DNA of 64,000 nt from Streptomyces cellulosae (GCA_014655195.1 BNBH01000007.1:159151-223150), one strand, 5' to 3'. Counted from the stretch's first letter, positions 27,157 to 36,409 are shown. Notes: generated from the sequence alone by a model not told the origin. Program-made: numbers and translations.

Positions 27157-28209
27157 TCAGCGCCCCGCCGGCGCCGCCGTACTGCTCCGCACCACCAGGC
27201 TGGTCGCCAGCTCCACGCGTGTCGCCGCGGCCGAGTCCTCCCCCTTGCCCAGGTCGAGCACCAGCTTGGCCGCCGCCTCCGCCATCTCCGTCAGCGGCTG
27301 CCGTACGGTCGTCAGCGGCGGGCCGACCCAGCGGGCCACCGGCAGGTCGTCGAAGCCGACCACGCTCAGGTCCTCCGGGATCCGCAGCCCCAGCTCGCGC
27401 GCGGCCTCGTACAGCCCGAGCGCCTGGAGGTCGTTGCCGGCGAACACGGCGGTGGGCCGGTCCTCGCGGCGCAGCAGGGCGAGCCCCTGCCGGTAGCCGG
27501 CGTCGTGGTGGAAGTCGCCGGACACGATCAGGGACGGGTCCACCGGCAGCCCGGCGGTCTCCAGGGCGGCCCGGTAGCCGTCGACGCGGGCGCGGCTGCA
27601 CATCATCCGTGAGGGTCCGCTGATCGCGCCGATCCGGGTGTGCCCCAGCTCGATGAGGTGCCGGGTCGCGGCGAGCCCGCCCTGCCAGTTGGTCGCGCCG
27701 ATGGAGGGCACGTCGGTGCCCGGGTCGCCGGCCGGGTCCATCACCACGAAGGGGATGGAACGGCTGGTCAGCAGCGCGCGCCCGGACTCGTCGAGGCCGG
27801 ACAGCACGAGGATCACGCCGTGCGGGCGGCGGGCGGCGACCTGGTCGGCCCAGGTGCGGCCGGGCGTGAGCCGCCCCGCGCTCTCGGACAGCACGACGCT
27901 CAGTCCCGCGTCCCGGGCGACGTTCTCCACGCCCCGGATGACCTCCATCGCCCAGGCGCTCTCCAGTTCGTGGAAGACCAGGTCGATCAGGGGCGAGCGG
28001 CTGGCCTCGGCGCGGCGGCGCCGGTAGCCGTGGGTGCGCAGCAGCTCCTCGACCCGGGACCGGGTGCCGGGGGCGACGTCGGCGCGGCCGTTGAGCACCT
28101 TCGAAACAGTCGGCGCGGACACACCCGCCTCGCGGGCGATCTCGGCGAGCGTCGCGGTCTGCGTGCTGCGCCCGTGGGTCCGGGTGTCAGCGGGCTGCGG
28201 GGAAGTCAT
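27157..28209 (-). CDS. LacI-family transcriptional regulator
   Basis: 350 aa: N-terminal helix-turn-helix (TLAEIAREAGVSAPTVSKVLNGRADVAPGTRSRV around 20-55) and a sugar-binding periplasmic-like domain (HGVILVLSG, FVVMDPAG, AVFAGNDLQALGLYEAARELGLRIPEDLSVVGFDD). Likely represses sugar-use genes; effector unknown. Just upstream are CGAAAC-containing repeats that look like its own operator. ATG 28209. Confidence 0.92.
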   Translation of the reverse strand: MTSPQPADTRTHGRSTQTATLAEIAREAGVSAPTVSKVLNGRADVAPGTRSRVEELLRTHGYRRRRAEASRSPLIDLVFHELESAWAMEVIRGVENVARDAGLSVVLSESAGRLTPGRTWADQVAARRPHGVILVLSGLDESGRALLTSRSIPFVVMDPAGDPGTDVPSIGATNWQGGLAATRHLIELGHTRIGAISGPSRMMCSRARVDGYRAALETAGLPVDPSLIVSGDFHHDAGYRQGLALLRREDRPTAVFAGNDLQALGLYEAARELGLRIPEDLSVVGFDDLPVARWVGPPLTTVRQPLTEMAEAAAKLVLDLGKGEDSAAATRVELATSLVVRSSTAAPAGR

Positions 28210-28263
28210 GGCGGCGATCGTATCTCCGTGGGCCGCGCGGGCGAAGACCTTCGACCGCCCGGA

Positions 28264-28291
28264 ACATTCGAAACGTATGACGAAACATTCG
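28264..28291. promoter_or_regulatory. candidate LacI operator upstream of its regulator gene
   Basis: CGAAACATTCG at 28281-28291 is an inverted-repeat-like site (CGAA/TTCG arms) with a direct CGAAAC copy 12 bp away (28269) and a TTCGAA dyad at 28267. Fifty-five to eighty bp upstream of the LacI start, it fits an autoregulatory site. Which protein binds is inference. Confidence 0.5.
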
Positions 28292-28338
28292 TGTCACACG
28301 GGTGCCACGCGCCCGCGACACGACGCCCCCTCGCCCCC

Positions 28339-28602
28339 TCAGACACTCCCCAGCGACTCGAACCGCCACCGGTGCACCGCCCGCGTGACCAGCGTGCTCT
28401 CCGGCTCCGGGAGCTCGGGGAGGTCTGCGTCGAGAGGGGCGTTCCACCAGGTGATGACGAGGACGCGGTCCTGCGGCGCGCGGAAGACCTCCCGGCGGAC
28501 CGGGCGGCGGGGCAGGACGCGGGCCCGCTCCTCGGCCCAGGCCAGCAGGTCGGGGCCGCGGCCCGGCACCGCGCGGGCCTCCCACATCAGCGCGACGGTC
28601 AT
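28339..28602 (-). CDS. small protein of unknown function, overlaps tsaD
   Basis: 87 aa, starting [12 protein letters not shown] and containing [26 protein letters not shown]; resembles dimeric alpha/beta-barrel proteins in spacing of strands but no family is certain. Its ATG overlaps the tsaD stop (ATGA), so it is translationally coupled to the t6A gene and last in that operon. Confidence 0.7.
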   Translation of the reverse strand: MTVALMWEARAVPGRGPDLLAWAEERARVLPRRPVRREVFRAPQDRVLVITWWNAPLDADLPELPEPESTLVTRAVHRWRFESLGSV

Positions 28603-29696
28603 GTGTAGAGGTTCTCCCGGGCGGTCTCGTGGACGTGGTCGTGCGTGTGGGCGGCGCCCGGCACGTGCGGGTCGGTGACCGGAAGCGACGAGTCCGCGGA
28701 GAGGTCCCAGTCGGAGGCCGCGCGGTTGCGGGCGACCATCTCCGCGCCGAGGGCGGCCACCATCGCACCGTTGTCCGTGCACAGCTTGGGGCGCGGCATC
28801 CGCAGCCGGATGCCGGCGGCCTCGCAGCGCTCCTGGGCGAGGGCGCGCAGCCGGGAGTTGGCCGCCACGCCGCCGCCGATCATCAGATGGTCGACGCCCT
28901 CGTCCTTGCAGGCCCTCACTGCCTTGCGGGTGAGCACGTCCACGACGGCCTCCTGGAAGGACGCCGACACGTCCCGCACCGGCACCTCCTCGCCCGCCGC
29001 CCGCTTGGCCTCGATCCAGCGCGCCACGGCCGTCTTCAGCCCGGAGAAGGAGAAGTCGTACGCCGGGTCGCGGGGCCCGGTCAGGCCGCGCGGGAAGGCG
29101 ATCGCTTCGGGGTCGCCCTCGCGGGCGTACCGGTCGATGACGGGGCCACCGGGGAAGCCGAGGTTCAGCACCCGGGCGATCTTGTCGAAGGCCTCGCCCG
29201 CCGCGTCGTCGATGGTCGCGCCGAGCGGGCGCACGTCGGAGGTGATGTCGGCGGACAGCAGCAGCGAGGAGTGGCCGCCGGAAACCAGCAGCGCCATCGT
29301 CGGCTCGGGCAGCGGCCCGTGCTCCAGCTGGTCGACGCAGATGTGCGACGCGAGGTGGTTGACGCCGTAGAGCGGCTTGCCGAGGGCGTAGGCGTACGCC
29401 TTCGCCGCCGAGACGCCGACCAGCAGAGCGCCCGCGAGGCCGGGCCCCGCGGTGACGGCGACGCCGTCGAGGTCGCGCGCGCTCACCCCCGCCTCCTTCA
29501 GCGCCCGTTCGATGGTGGGGACCATCGCCTCCAGGTGGGCGCGGCTCGCCACCTCGGGGACGACGCCGCCGAAGCGGGCGTGCTCGTCGACGCTGGAGGC
29601 GACGGCGTCCGCGAGCAGGGTGGTGCCGCGGACGATGCCGACGCCGGTCTCGTCGCAGGAGGTCTCGATCCCCAGTACCAGGGGTTCGTCAGCCAT
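28599..29696 (-). CDS. tsaD: tRNA N6-threonylcarbamoyladenosine synthase subunit TsaD
   Basis: 365 aa, ASKHA-fold metalloenzyme that transfers threonylcarbamoyl to A37 of ANN-decoding tRNAs. [10 protein letters not shown] at the start, metal-binding VNHLASH near 107-113, SGGHSSLL, and [15 protein letters not shown] are all present, as is [12 protein letters not shown]. Overlaps rimI by 8 bp upstream and the small gene by 4 bp downstream. Confidence 0.97.
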   Translation of the reverse strand: MADEPLVLGIETSCDETGVGIVRGTTLLADAVASSVDEHARFGGVVPEVASRAHLEAMVPTIERALKEAGVSARDLDGVAVTAGPGLAGALLVGVSAAKAYAYALGKPLYGVNHLASHICVDQLEHGPLPEPTMALLVSGGHSSLLLSADITSDVRPLGATIDDAAGEAFDKIARVLNLGFPGGPVIDRYAREGDPEAIAFPRGLTGPRDPAYDFSFSGLKTAVARWIEAKRAAGEEVPVRDVSASFQEAVVDVLTRKAVRACKDEGVDHLMIGGGVAANSRLRALAQERCEAAGIRLRMPRPKLCTDNGAMVAALGAEMVARNRAASDWDLSADSSLPVTDPHVPGAAHTHDHVHETARENLYT

Positions 29697-30246
29697 GGAT
29701 CTCGGTTCCTTGTACGCCGTTCACGGGGTGGCCCGGGGTCACGGAGGAGGACGGGTCGGTCAAGCGCATGACCAGCGCGTCCACGTTGCCCGGCTGGTAG
29801 TAGCCGCGCCTGACTCCGATGACCTCGAAGCCGAAGCGCTCGTAGAGCTTCTGGGCGCGGACGTTGTCGACGCGGCACTCCAGCATGACCTCGGCGCACT
29901 CGAACGCCGTGGCCGCGCGCAGCAGCTCGGTCAGCAGCCGCGACCCGAGTCCGGTGCCCCAGTGGTCGCGGGAGACCGCGATGGTCTGGATGTCGGCCGC
30001 CGGGGCGGCGCCGTCGTCGCCCTCCGCGCCGGAGGTGGTGAGGCCGGCGTAGCCGACGATCCGGCCGCCTTCCTCGGCGACGACGTAGCGCCGGGTCGCC
30101 CCGGGCCCGCGGGAGTGGGCCAGCTCGGACCAGAACATGCCGCGCGACCACGCGTCCTCGGGGAAGAGGTCGCGCTCCAGCTCCAGCACGGGGTCGATGT
30201 CCCACCAGCGCATCTCACGCAGGACGACCGTCTCGGTTCCCGTCAC
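29689..30246 (-). CDS. rimI: ribosomal protein-alanine N-acetyltransferase-like GNAT
   Basis: 185-aa GNAT acetyltransferase. AcCoA-binding block [13 protein letters not shown] around 118-130, [26 protein letters not shown] near the end. Its place between tsaB and tsaD matches RimI, which acetylates the N-terminus of ribosomal protein S18 in E. coli. The GTG start overlaps the tsaB stop (GTGA). Confidence 0.9.
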   Translation of the reverse strand: MTGTETVVLREMRWWDIDPVLELERDLFPEDAWSRGMFWSELAHSRGPGATRRYVVAEEGGRIVGYAGLTTSGAEGDDGAAPAADIQTIAVSRDHWGTGLGSRLLTELLRAATAFECAEVMLECRVDNVRAQKLYERFGFEVIGVRRGYYQPGNVDALVMRLTDPSSSVTPGHPVNGVQGTEIHG

Positions 30247-30896
30247 TTGGGGGTGACCACCTTGTAGTTCTTGGGGACCTGGGCATCGGGCCGCCGCAGG
30301 TACAGCGGCCGGGGCGCGGGCAGTTCCTCGCCCGCCTTCAGCCTCTCCACGGCCAGCCGGGCGAGGGCGGCGGCGCTCACGTGCTCCGGCTCGCGCGCCT
30401 GCGGGAAGGTGTCCGGGTAGAGCAGCGCGCCCGCGCCGACGGCGGGCAGCCCCGCGACCTGGTCGGCGATGTCGGCGGGCCGGTCGACGGCCGGCTCGGT
30501 GAGGCGGGTGCGCGAGTCGGCGTACCGCGCCCAGTAGACCTCCTTGCGGCGGGCGTCGGTCGCCACGACGAAGGGGCCGTCCAGGTCGGCCGCGTAGGCC
30601 AGGCCGTCCAGCGTGCACACACCGTGGACGGGCACGCCGAGCGCGAGCCCGAAGGTGTCGGCGGTCATCAGGCCGACGCGCAGGCCGGTGTAGGGGCCGG
30701 GGCCGATGCCGGCCACGATCCCGGTGACGGCGTCGAGCCGCAGACCGGCCTCGGCGAGCACCCGGTCGACGGCCGGGAGCAGCAGTTCACCGTGGCGCCG
30801 GGCGTCCACCTGGCTCGACGAGGCGATGACGTCGTCGCCGTCGTGCAGCGCGACGGTGACGGCGGGGGTGGCGGTATCCAGAGCGAGCAAGAGCAC
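30243..30896 (-). CDS. tsaB: t6A biosynthesis protein TsaB
   Basis: 217 aa, the paralogue partner of TsaD in the threonylcarbamoyltransferase complex. LLALDTATPAVTVALHDG start, GIGPGPYTGLRVGLMTADTFGLALGVPVHGVCTLD and DARRKEVYWARY are family hallmarks. GTG 30896. First gene of the coupled tsaB-rimI-tsaD group. Confidence 0.96.
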   Translation of the reverse strand: MLLLALDTATPAVTVALHDGDDVIASSSQVDARRHGELLLPAVDRVLAEAGLRLDAVTGIVAGIGPGPYTGLRVGLMTADTFGLALGVPVHGVCTLDGLAYAADLDGPFVVATDARRKEVYWARYADSRTRLTEPAVDRPADIADQVAGLPAVGAGALLYPDTFPQAREPEHVSAAALARLAVERLKAGEELPAPRPLYLRRPDAQVPKNYKVVTPK

Positions 30897-31014
30897 GCAA
30901 ACAGCCTACGGCTCCCGCGCCCCGGCCACGGCCGCACGGGCCGGACGGTCACGGACTGCTACGGTCGCGTCACATCCGTACACGGCGGGACAAAGCGGGA
31001 CAGGGGTGACGGTG

Positions 31015-31560
31015 ATGGCGGGGACCAGTGCGGCGATCGTGGCGGGACTGACGGCGGCGGCCCTCGCGACGGTCGGCTACCTCGGCCACCGCGCGGCGGA
31101 GACGGCCCCTCCGGACCTGCGCCGCCAGGCGTCCGGCTCCCCGGCCCCCGCGCCGAAGGCGCCCCGCAGCGACCACGCGGCAACCCTCCCGGCGCACACG
31201 GGCGTGGGACAGCGGGTCGTGTACTCGCTGGGCCGCGACCGGGTGTGGCTGGTGGACAAGGGCGACAAGGTGCGCCGCACCTTCGACGTCAGCCCCAGCA
31301 CGGTCGACCCGGCCCCGGGCACCTACCGGGTGACGTCCCGCTCGGGGAAGGTCACCGGCTCGGACGGCGTCCCGGTGGAACACGTGGTGCGCTTCGCCAG
31401 CGTGGACGGCACGGTGATCGGCTTCAGCGCGGCGGTCGACGGCTCGGCGCCCGTCCTCGACCCCACGGAACGCACGGGCGGCATCCGGGAGACACGGGCG
31501 GACGGCGCGGCGATGTGGAAGTTCGCGACGATCGGCCGCACGGTCGTCGTGGCCCCGTAG
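31015..31560 (+). CDS. membrane-anchored YkuD-like protein without catalytic motif
   Basis: 181 aa. N-terminal hydrophobic segment (AAIVAGLTAAALATVGYLG), Pro-rich linker, then a domain with VVYSLGRDRVWLVDKGDKVRRTFDVSPSTVDPAPGTYRVTSRSG and EHVVRFASVDGTVIGF, strongly like an L,D-transpeptidase (YkuD) barrel. The catalytic HxxxxxSHGC-type segment is not seen; the expected place reads GFSAAVDGS. It may bind peptidoglycan or be a degenerate enzyme. ATG 31015, preceded by GGGACAGGGGTG; GTG 31006 is an alternative. Confidence 0.72.
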   Translation: MAGTSAAIVAGLTAAALATVGYLGHRAAETAPPDLRRQASGSPAPAPKAPRSDHAATLPAHTGVGQRVVYSLGRDRVWLVDKGDKVRRTFDVSPSTVDPAPGTYRVTSRSGKVTGSDGVPVEHVVRFASVDGTVIGFSAAVDGSAPVLDPTERTGGIRETRADGAAMWKFATIGRTVVVAP

Positions 31561-31562
31561 GA

Positions 31563-31724
31563 CTACGCGGCCTTCCGCCGCCCCTCCACCGCCTTCTCCT
31601 GCCGCGGCGGCTCGGGTGCGCGCGGCGGGGTGGAGACGGCGGCGGCCGCGGCGCACGCGGCGAGCAGGTCACTCATGGGCACCGGTCGCGGCGTGGACTC
31701 ACGCCTGCTCGGGACGGCCGGCAT
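31563..31724 (-). CDS. 53-aa protein, unknown
   Basis: Starts MPAVPSRRESTPRPVPMSDLL, then an Ala run and a basic C-terminus (RQEKAVEGRRKAA). Supported by a perfect RBS (AGGAGG, 5 bases before ATG) and by the 24-bp dyad operator upstream. Not in a longer gene. Resembles short positively charged actinobacterial peptides; function unknown. Confidence 0.6.
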   Translation of the reverse strand: MPAVPSRRESTPRPVPMSDLLAACAAAAAVSTPPRAPEPPRQEKAVEGRRKAA

Positions 31725-31751
31725 GACGCCTCCTGTACGTCGGGGGCGGGA

Positions 31752-31775
31752 CGCGGTTAGGTTTACCTAACCGCG
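31752..31775. promoter_or_regulatory. 24-bp perfect dyad upstream of the 53-aa gene
   Basis: CGCGGTTAGGT, 2 bases, ACCTAACCGCG. The TTAGG/CCTAA halves are the same as in DtxR/IdeR iron boxes but only 4 bases apart instead of 9, so a different regulator, or an unusual iron-box, is implied. The 2-base loop argues against a terminator. Confidence 0.7.
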
Positions 31776-31844
31776 AGCTGGATACCATGTGACCACGCGG
31801 CACACCGCGTACGCAACACCTTGCCGACACCTTGTCGGAAACGT

Positions 31845-32354
31845 TCAGGCGGACAGCGACCCCAGTTCGGCCCCGGCCCAGCGCGCGCCCATTCCGCGCA
31901 CGGTGACGTGCCGCACCTCGTCGGTGGTGTCACCGACGGCCCGGTGGATGTCGACGTGCATGCGGTCCTCGGCCAGCTCCTCGACCTTGCCCTCGCCCCA
32001 CTCGACGACGACCACCGACTCGGGGAGCGAGACGTCGAGGTCCAGGTCCTCCATCTCGTCGAGGCCTCCCGCCAGCCGGTAGGCGTCGACGTGCACCAGC
32101 GGCGGACCGTCCCCCAGCGAGGGGTGCACGCGGGCGATGACGAACGTCGGCGAGGTCACCGCGCCCCGCACTCCGAGCCCTTCGCCGAGCCCACGCGTCA
32201 GGGTCGTCTTGCCGGCTCCCAGCTCACCGGAGAGCAGTACGAGGTCGCCCGCGCGCAGCAGCTTGGCGAGACGCCGGCCGAGGTCGCGCATCTGCTCGGG
32301 GGAGGTGACGGTCAGTTCAGCGAGGCTGTGGGGTGCTGCTGCTTCCATAGCCAC
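31845..32354 (-). CDS. tsaE: t6A biosynthesis ATPase TsaE
   Basis: 169 aa. P-loop GELGAGKTTLTRGLGEGLGV near 46, then TSPTFVIARVHP, HVDAYRL and VVVEWGEG, the usual TsaE set. It supports TsaB/TsaD. GTG 32354 overlaps the end of the hydrolase gene by 38 bp; ATG 32348 is the alternative. Confidence 0.95.
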   Translation of the reverse strand: MAMEAAAPHSLAELTVTSPEQMRDLGRRLAKLLRAGDLVLLSGELGAGKTTLTRGLGEGLGVRGAVTSPTFVIARVHPSLGDGPPLVHVDAYRLAGGLDEMEDLDLDVSLPESVVVVEWGEGKVEELAEDRMHVDIHRAVGDTTDEVRHVTVRGMGARWAGAELGSLSA

Positions 32355-33507
32355 CCACGGTAGCCCCTGCGGGCACCGCGCCCGCGCGGACGAGCAGGTC
32401 GGCGAGGCGGTCGGTCACCTGCTCGGGGTGCTCCAGCATCACCAGGTGCCCGGCGTCGGGCACCAGCACCAGCTCGGCCCCGGGCAGCAGATCGGCGATG
32501 GCCTCACTGTGCTCACTGGGCGTGACGAGGTCCCCCACGCCCGCCAGCACCAGCACAGGCAGCTCACCGAAGTGCGCCAGCGCCTCAGCCTTGTCATGCC
32601 CGTCAAAAGCCGGGTAGTACTCGGCAACGACATCGATCGGCGTCGACTCGATCATCCGCTCGGCGAACCGCGCGACGGCGGGATCGACGTCCCTCGAGGC
32701 GAACGAATACCGCTTGATGACCCCGGCGAACAGATCGGCGGTGGCCCGCCGCCCCTTCTCCACCAGCTCGGCCCGCTGCCCCAGCGCTTTCAGCACCCCG
32801 GGCAGCACGCGCCGCACGGCGTTGACGCCGGCGACCGGCAGCCCGAAGTTGACCTCCCCCAGCCGCCCCGAAGACGTCCCCACCAGGGCGACCCCGACAC
32901 ACCGCTCCCGAATGATCTCCGGGAACTGATCGGCGAGCGCCATGACGGTCATCCCACCCATGGAATGCCCGACAAGCACAAGCGGCCCTTCGGGAGCGGC
33001 GGCATCGATGACGGCCTTCAGATCCCTCCCGAGCTGCTCGATACTGACGGGCTCCCCACGCTCCACCTGGGCGGCCCCTCGGGCGGAACGCCCATGACTG
33101 CGCTGGTCCCAGTGCACGGTCCGCACGACCCCCCGCAGGGCGGCCCGCTGGAAATGCCAGGAGTCCTGGTTCAGGCAGTACCCGTGACTGAACACCACGG
33201 TCACGGGCGCGGGCGTCCGCCGCCCGAACAACCGCCGCCGCTTACCGTTCTCCGCCTGCGCCTCGACCTCGTCGACCTCGTAGTACAGCTCGGTCCCGTC
33301 GTCGGCGTACGCCTTGCCGGGCGTCCCCCGCAGGGAGCCGTACGGCCCCGCCGAGTCGAGCACCAGCCGGGCCTTGCGGCGCATGCCCCGGCCGACGGTC
33401 ATCCGCTCCACGGCCACGCCGGCGGCGGCGCCGGTGGCCAGCACGCCTATCGCGAGGCCCGCGACACCGGTCGCCCGACGCCATCCAGGCGCACTGCTCT
33501 CGCTCAC
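32317..33507 (-). CDS. alpha/beta hydrolase, membrane-anchored
   Basis: 396 aa. N-terminal membrane helix (ATGVAGLAIGVLATGAAAGVAV), then an alpha/beta hydrolase with nucleophile GHSMGG near 193, oxyanion block FSHGYCLNQDSWHFQ, Asp-containing strand VLAGVGDLVTP and catalytic His in PDAGHLVMLE. GTG 33507 has an ideal RBS (GAAGAGGAG); the longer frame from 33534 is unlikely. Conserved neighbour of alr and tsaE in Streptomyces; substrate unknown. Confidence 0.88.
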   Translation of the reverse strand: MSESSAPGWRRATGVAGLAIGVLATGAAAGVAVERMTVGRGMRRKARLVLDSAGPYGSLRGTPGKAYADDGTELYYEVDEVEAQAENGKRRRLFGRRTPAPVTVVFSHGYCLNQDSWHFQRAALRGVVRTVHWDQRSHGRSARGAAQVERGEPVSIEQLGRDLKAVIDAAAPEGPLVLVGHSMGGMTVMALADQFPEIIRERCVGVALVGTSSGRLGEVNFGLPVAGVNAVRRVLPGVLKALGQRAELVEKGRRATADLFAGVIKRYSFASRDVDPAVARFAERMIESTPIDVVAEYYPAFDGHDKAEALAHFGELPVLVLAGVGDLVTPSEHSEAIADLLPGAELVLVPDAGHLVMLEHPEQVTDRLADLLVRAGAVPAGATVGGYGSSSTPQPR

Positions 33508-33543
33508 GTACCGCTCCTCTTCCCCGGACCCCACGCAGGGCGC

Positions 33544-34722
33544 TTACCCGCTCTGTTCCCCGTTCACATAAACACGCGGGACACGGCTGCCGATCCGGGT
33601 CACGATCTCGTACGCGATGGTCCCGGACGCCTGCGCCCAGTCCTCGGCGGTGGGCTCACCACGATCGCCGGGCCCGAACAGCACGGCCTCGGCACCGGGC
33701 CCGGGCTCGTCACCGCCCAGATCCACCACGAACTGATCCATGGCAACCCGCCCGGCAACGGTCCGCCACTTCCCCTCCACCAGCACAGGCCCGCCACCGG
33801 AGGCATGGCGCGGAATCCCGTCGGCGTACCCAAGAGGCACGAGTCCCAAGGTCGTGGCCCCGGCGGTCACGTAATGGTGCCCATAGCTGACGCCGTGCCC
33901 GCCCGGGACGTTCTTCACCAGCGCCAGCGACGCCGTGAGGGTCATCGCGGGCCGCAGCCCCAGCTCCATCGGCGTGCCGATCTCGGGGCTGGGCGAGACG
34001 CCGTACATCGCGATACCGGGCCGCACCAGGTCGAAGTGGCTGTCGGGCAACGTCAGCGTCGCGGGCGAGTTGGCGATGTGCCGCACCTCGGGCTCGACGC
34101 CCTGCGACTCGGCGTACGCGACCATCTCGCGGAAGGTGAGGAGCTGGGCGGCGATGGACGGGTGGCCGGGCTCGTCGGCGCAGGCGAAGTGCGACCAGAG
34201 TCCGGTGACCTTCAGCAGCCCCTCGGCCTCCGCGCGCAGCGCGCCCGCGACCAGCTCGGGCCAGTCGCCGGGCTGGCACCCGCCGCGCCCGAGGCCGGTG
34301 TCCGCCTTGAGCTGCACGCGCGCGGGCTTGTCGGCCGCCCGAGCCGCCGCGACGACCTCGTCCAGCGCCCAGAAGCCGCTCACGGAGACGTCGATGTCCG
34401 CCTCGACGGCCTCCCGCCAGGGCCCTCCGGGGGTCCACAGCCAGCACATGACCCGGACGTCGTCCGGCACGCCCGACTCCGGCGCCCTCAGAGCGAGCGC
34501 CTCCTGCGGGGTGGCGGCCCCCAGCCAGGTCGCGCCGGCCTGCACGGCCGCGCGGGCGCATTCGGCTGCGCCGTGCCCGTATCCGTCGGCCTTGACCACG
34601 GCCATCAGGGCGGCGTGGGGGGCACGCTCGCGCAGGGTGCGCACGTTGGCCCGCACGGCGGCGAGGTCGATCACAGCGCGGGCGCGGAGCTGCGCGCCGT
34701 GCGGGTCAGCTGTCTCGTTCAT
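33544..34722 (-). CDS. alr: alanine racemase
   Basis: 392-aa PLP enzyme giving D-Ala for peptidoglycan. Catalytic Lys in AVVKADGYGHG near 40, substrate Tyr in VSYGHHY, and VPLGYADGIPRHAS near the C-terminus. Transcribed with the nnr gene upstream and the hydrolase downstream. ATG 34722 selected; the longer upstream extension is low complexity. Confidence 0.96.
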   Translation of the reverse strand: MNETADPHGAQLRARAVIDLAAVRANVRTLRERAPHAALMAVVKADGYGHGAAECARAAVQAGATWLGAATPQEALALRAPESGVPDDVRVMCWLWTPGGPWREAVEADIDVSVSGFWALDEVVAAARAADKPARVQLKADTGLGRGGCQPGDWPELVAGALRAEAEGLLKVTGLWSHFACADEPGHPSIAAQLLTFREMVAYAESQGVEPEVRHIANSPATLTLPDSHFDLVRPGIAMYGVSPSPEIGTPMELGLRPAMTLTASLALVKNVPGGHGVSYGHHYVTAGATTLGLVPLGYADGIPRHASGGGPVLVEGKWRTVAGRVAMDQFVVDLGGDEPGPGAEAVLFGPGDRGEPTAEDWAQASGTIAYEIVTRIGSRVPRVYVNGEQSG

Positions 34723-34814
34723 CCCGGACAGTGTCTCAGAGGGGGCGCGCGGGGCCTTGGCACCGGGGGTGCGGACCCTTTGCACTCCGTGCGGGTTTCC
34801 GCAGGCACCCGACC

Positions 34815-36284
34815 TCACCCCCTCACCACACTCCGCCAAGCCTCCGGAATCCGCCCGGCCACATCCTCCGCACTCACCGGCGCCCCCTCCGCCGCGAACC
34901 GCCCCGCCAGCCCGTGCAGATACGCCCCCACACTCCCCGCGTCCAGCGCCGACAACCCCGCCGCCAACAGCGACCCCCCGAGCCCCGACAGCACATCCCC
35001 GCTCCCCGCCGTCGCCAGCCACGGCGTCCCCGTCGGGTTCACCCGCACCACACCCCCGCCCCCCGCCTCAGCCACCACCGTCGTCGACCCCTTCAGCAGC
35101 ACAGCCGCCCCATACCGCGCCGCCAGCTCCCGCGCAGCCGCGAGCCGCCCCGACTCCACTTCCTCCCGCTCGACCCCCAGCAACGCCGCCGCCTCCCCCG
35201 CATGCGGAGTCATCAACGTCGGCACGCCCCTCGCACCCCGCCCCCGCACATCCCCGACCTCCGCCAACCGCAACCCGTCCGCGTCGATCAGCACAGGCAC
35301 ATCAGCGGCCAGCACCTCCCCCACCGTCGCCGCGTCGTCCCCGGCCCCCGGCCCGACGACCCACGCCTGCACCCGCCCCGCCCGCGAAGGCCCCCGCTCG
35401 GACACCAGCGTCTCGGGATACCGAGCCAGAACCGCCCCGCCCGCCGGCCCCACGTACCGCACGGCCCCGGCCCCACCCCGCAAGGCACCCCCCACCGCCA
35501 GCACAGCGGCCCCCGGATACCGGGCGGACCCGGCCGCAACCCCGACCACCCCCCGCCGGTACTTGTCACTCTCCGCCCCCGGCACCGGCAGCAACCGCGC
35601 CACGTCCACGTGCTGCAACGCCTCCGCAGCCGCCTCCCCGGCCCCAGAACCCGAACCCCGCATCGACAACCCGATGTCGACGAACCGCACCACCCCCGCG
35701 TACTCACGCCCAGGATCGATCAGCAGCCCCGGCTTGTACGCCCCGAACGTCACCGTCACATCCGCCCGAACAGCGGCCCCCCGCACCTCCCCCGTATCCG
35801 CGTCGACCCCACTCGGCAGATCAACGGCGACAACGGCCCCCCGCCCCCGCCGAGCCGCCTCCGCCAACGGCACAGCCGCCTCCCGCAGCCCGCCCTTCCC
35901 CCCGATCCCCACGATCCCGTCCACCACGAGATCAGCGCGCTCGACAAGCGCGACCGCCCCCTCGTCCCCCGCCTCCACCACGGAACCCCCGACCCGCCGC
36001 AACGCGGCCAGCCCACCCGCATGAGCCCGCCCCGGCGCCAGCAGAACGGCCCGCACCCCGGCCCCCCGCCGAGCCAGCCGCGCCCCGGCGTACAAGGCGT
36101 CGCCCCCGTTGTCCCCGCTCCCCACCAGCAGCACCACCCGGCTGCCGTACACCCGCTCCAGCACATCGGCGCACACCACAGCCAGCCCGGCGGCGGCACG
36201 CTGCATCAGCGCCCCCTCCGGCAACCGCGCCATCAGTTCCCGCTCCGCCGCCCTGACCGTCTCCACGCTGTAAGCAGTCCGCAT
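34815..36284 (-). CDS. nnr: bifunctional NAD(P)H-hydrate epimerase / dehydratase
   Basis: 489 aa, two domains: an N-terminal YjeF epimerase (GSGDNGGDALYAGARLA near 55, VVDGIVGIGGKGG) and a C-terminal YjeF carbohydrate-kinase-like dehydratase (LPVPGAESDKYRRGVVGVAAGSARYPGAA, TPHAGEAAALLG, GTPWLATAGSGDVLSG). Repairs hydrated NAD(P)H. Upstream of alr, an arrangement usual in actinobacteria. Confidence 0.95.
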   Translation of the reverse strand: MRTAYSVETVRAAERELMARLPEGALMQRAAAGLAVVCADVLERVYGSRVVLLVGSGDNGGDALYAGARLARRGAGVRAVLLAPGRAHAGGLAALRRVGGSVVEAGDEGAVALVERADLVVDGIVGIGGKGGLREAAVPLAEAARRGRGAVVAVDLPSGVDADTGEVRGAAVRADVTVTFGAYKPGLLIDPGREYAGVVRFVDIGLSMRGSGSGAGEAAAEALQHVDVARLLPVPGAESDKYRRGVVGVAAGSARYPGAAVLAVGGALRGGAGAVRYVGPAGGAVLARYPETLVSERGPSRAGRVQAWVVGPGAGDDAATVGEVLAADVPVLIDADGLRLAEVGDVRGRGARGVPTLMTPHAGEAAALLGVEREEVESGRLAAARELAARYGAAVLLKGSTTVVAEAGGGGVVRVNPTGTPWLATAGSGDVLSGLGGSLLAAGLSALDAGSVGAYLHGLAGRFAAEGAPVSAEDVAGRIPEAWRSVVRG

Positions 36285-36317
36285 ACCTCCGAGTTTCCCG
36301 CAAGCCCCACCCCCTCG

Positions 36318-36409
36318 CCCCTCCCTCGCCCGTCCACCGGCCCCTCCCTCGCCCGTCCACCGGCCCCTCCCTCGCCCGTCCCCTCACCCCTCCCTCGCCC
36401 GTCCCCTCA
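36318..36409. repeat. 23-bp tandem repeat, four copies
   Basis: CCCCTCCCTCGCCCGTCCACCGG at 36318-36340 and 36341-36363, then two copies with the tail changed to CCCTCA at 36364-36386 and 36387-36409. It lies in the gap between nnr and the beta-helix gene, just upstream of the operator-like dyads. Confidence 0.9.

Noticed and set aside
31752..31775. iron-box (DmdR/IdeR) assignment of the 24-bp dyad
   Set aside because: Half-sites match but spacing is 4 not 9 bases; kept only as an unassigned operator.
32137..36024. 1295-aa plus-strand frame over tsaE, hydrolase, alr and nnr
   Set aside because: It is the antisense shadow of four well-supported minus-strand genes; low complexity and no domain.
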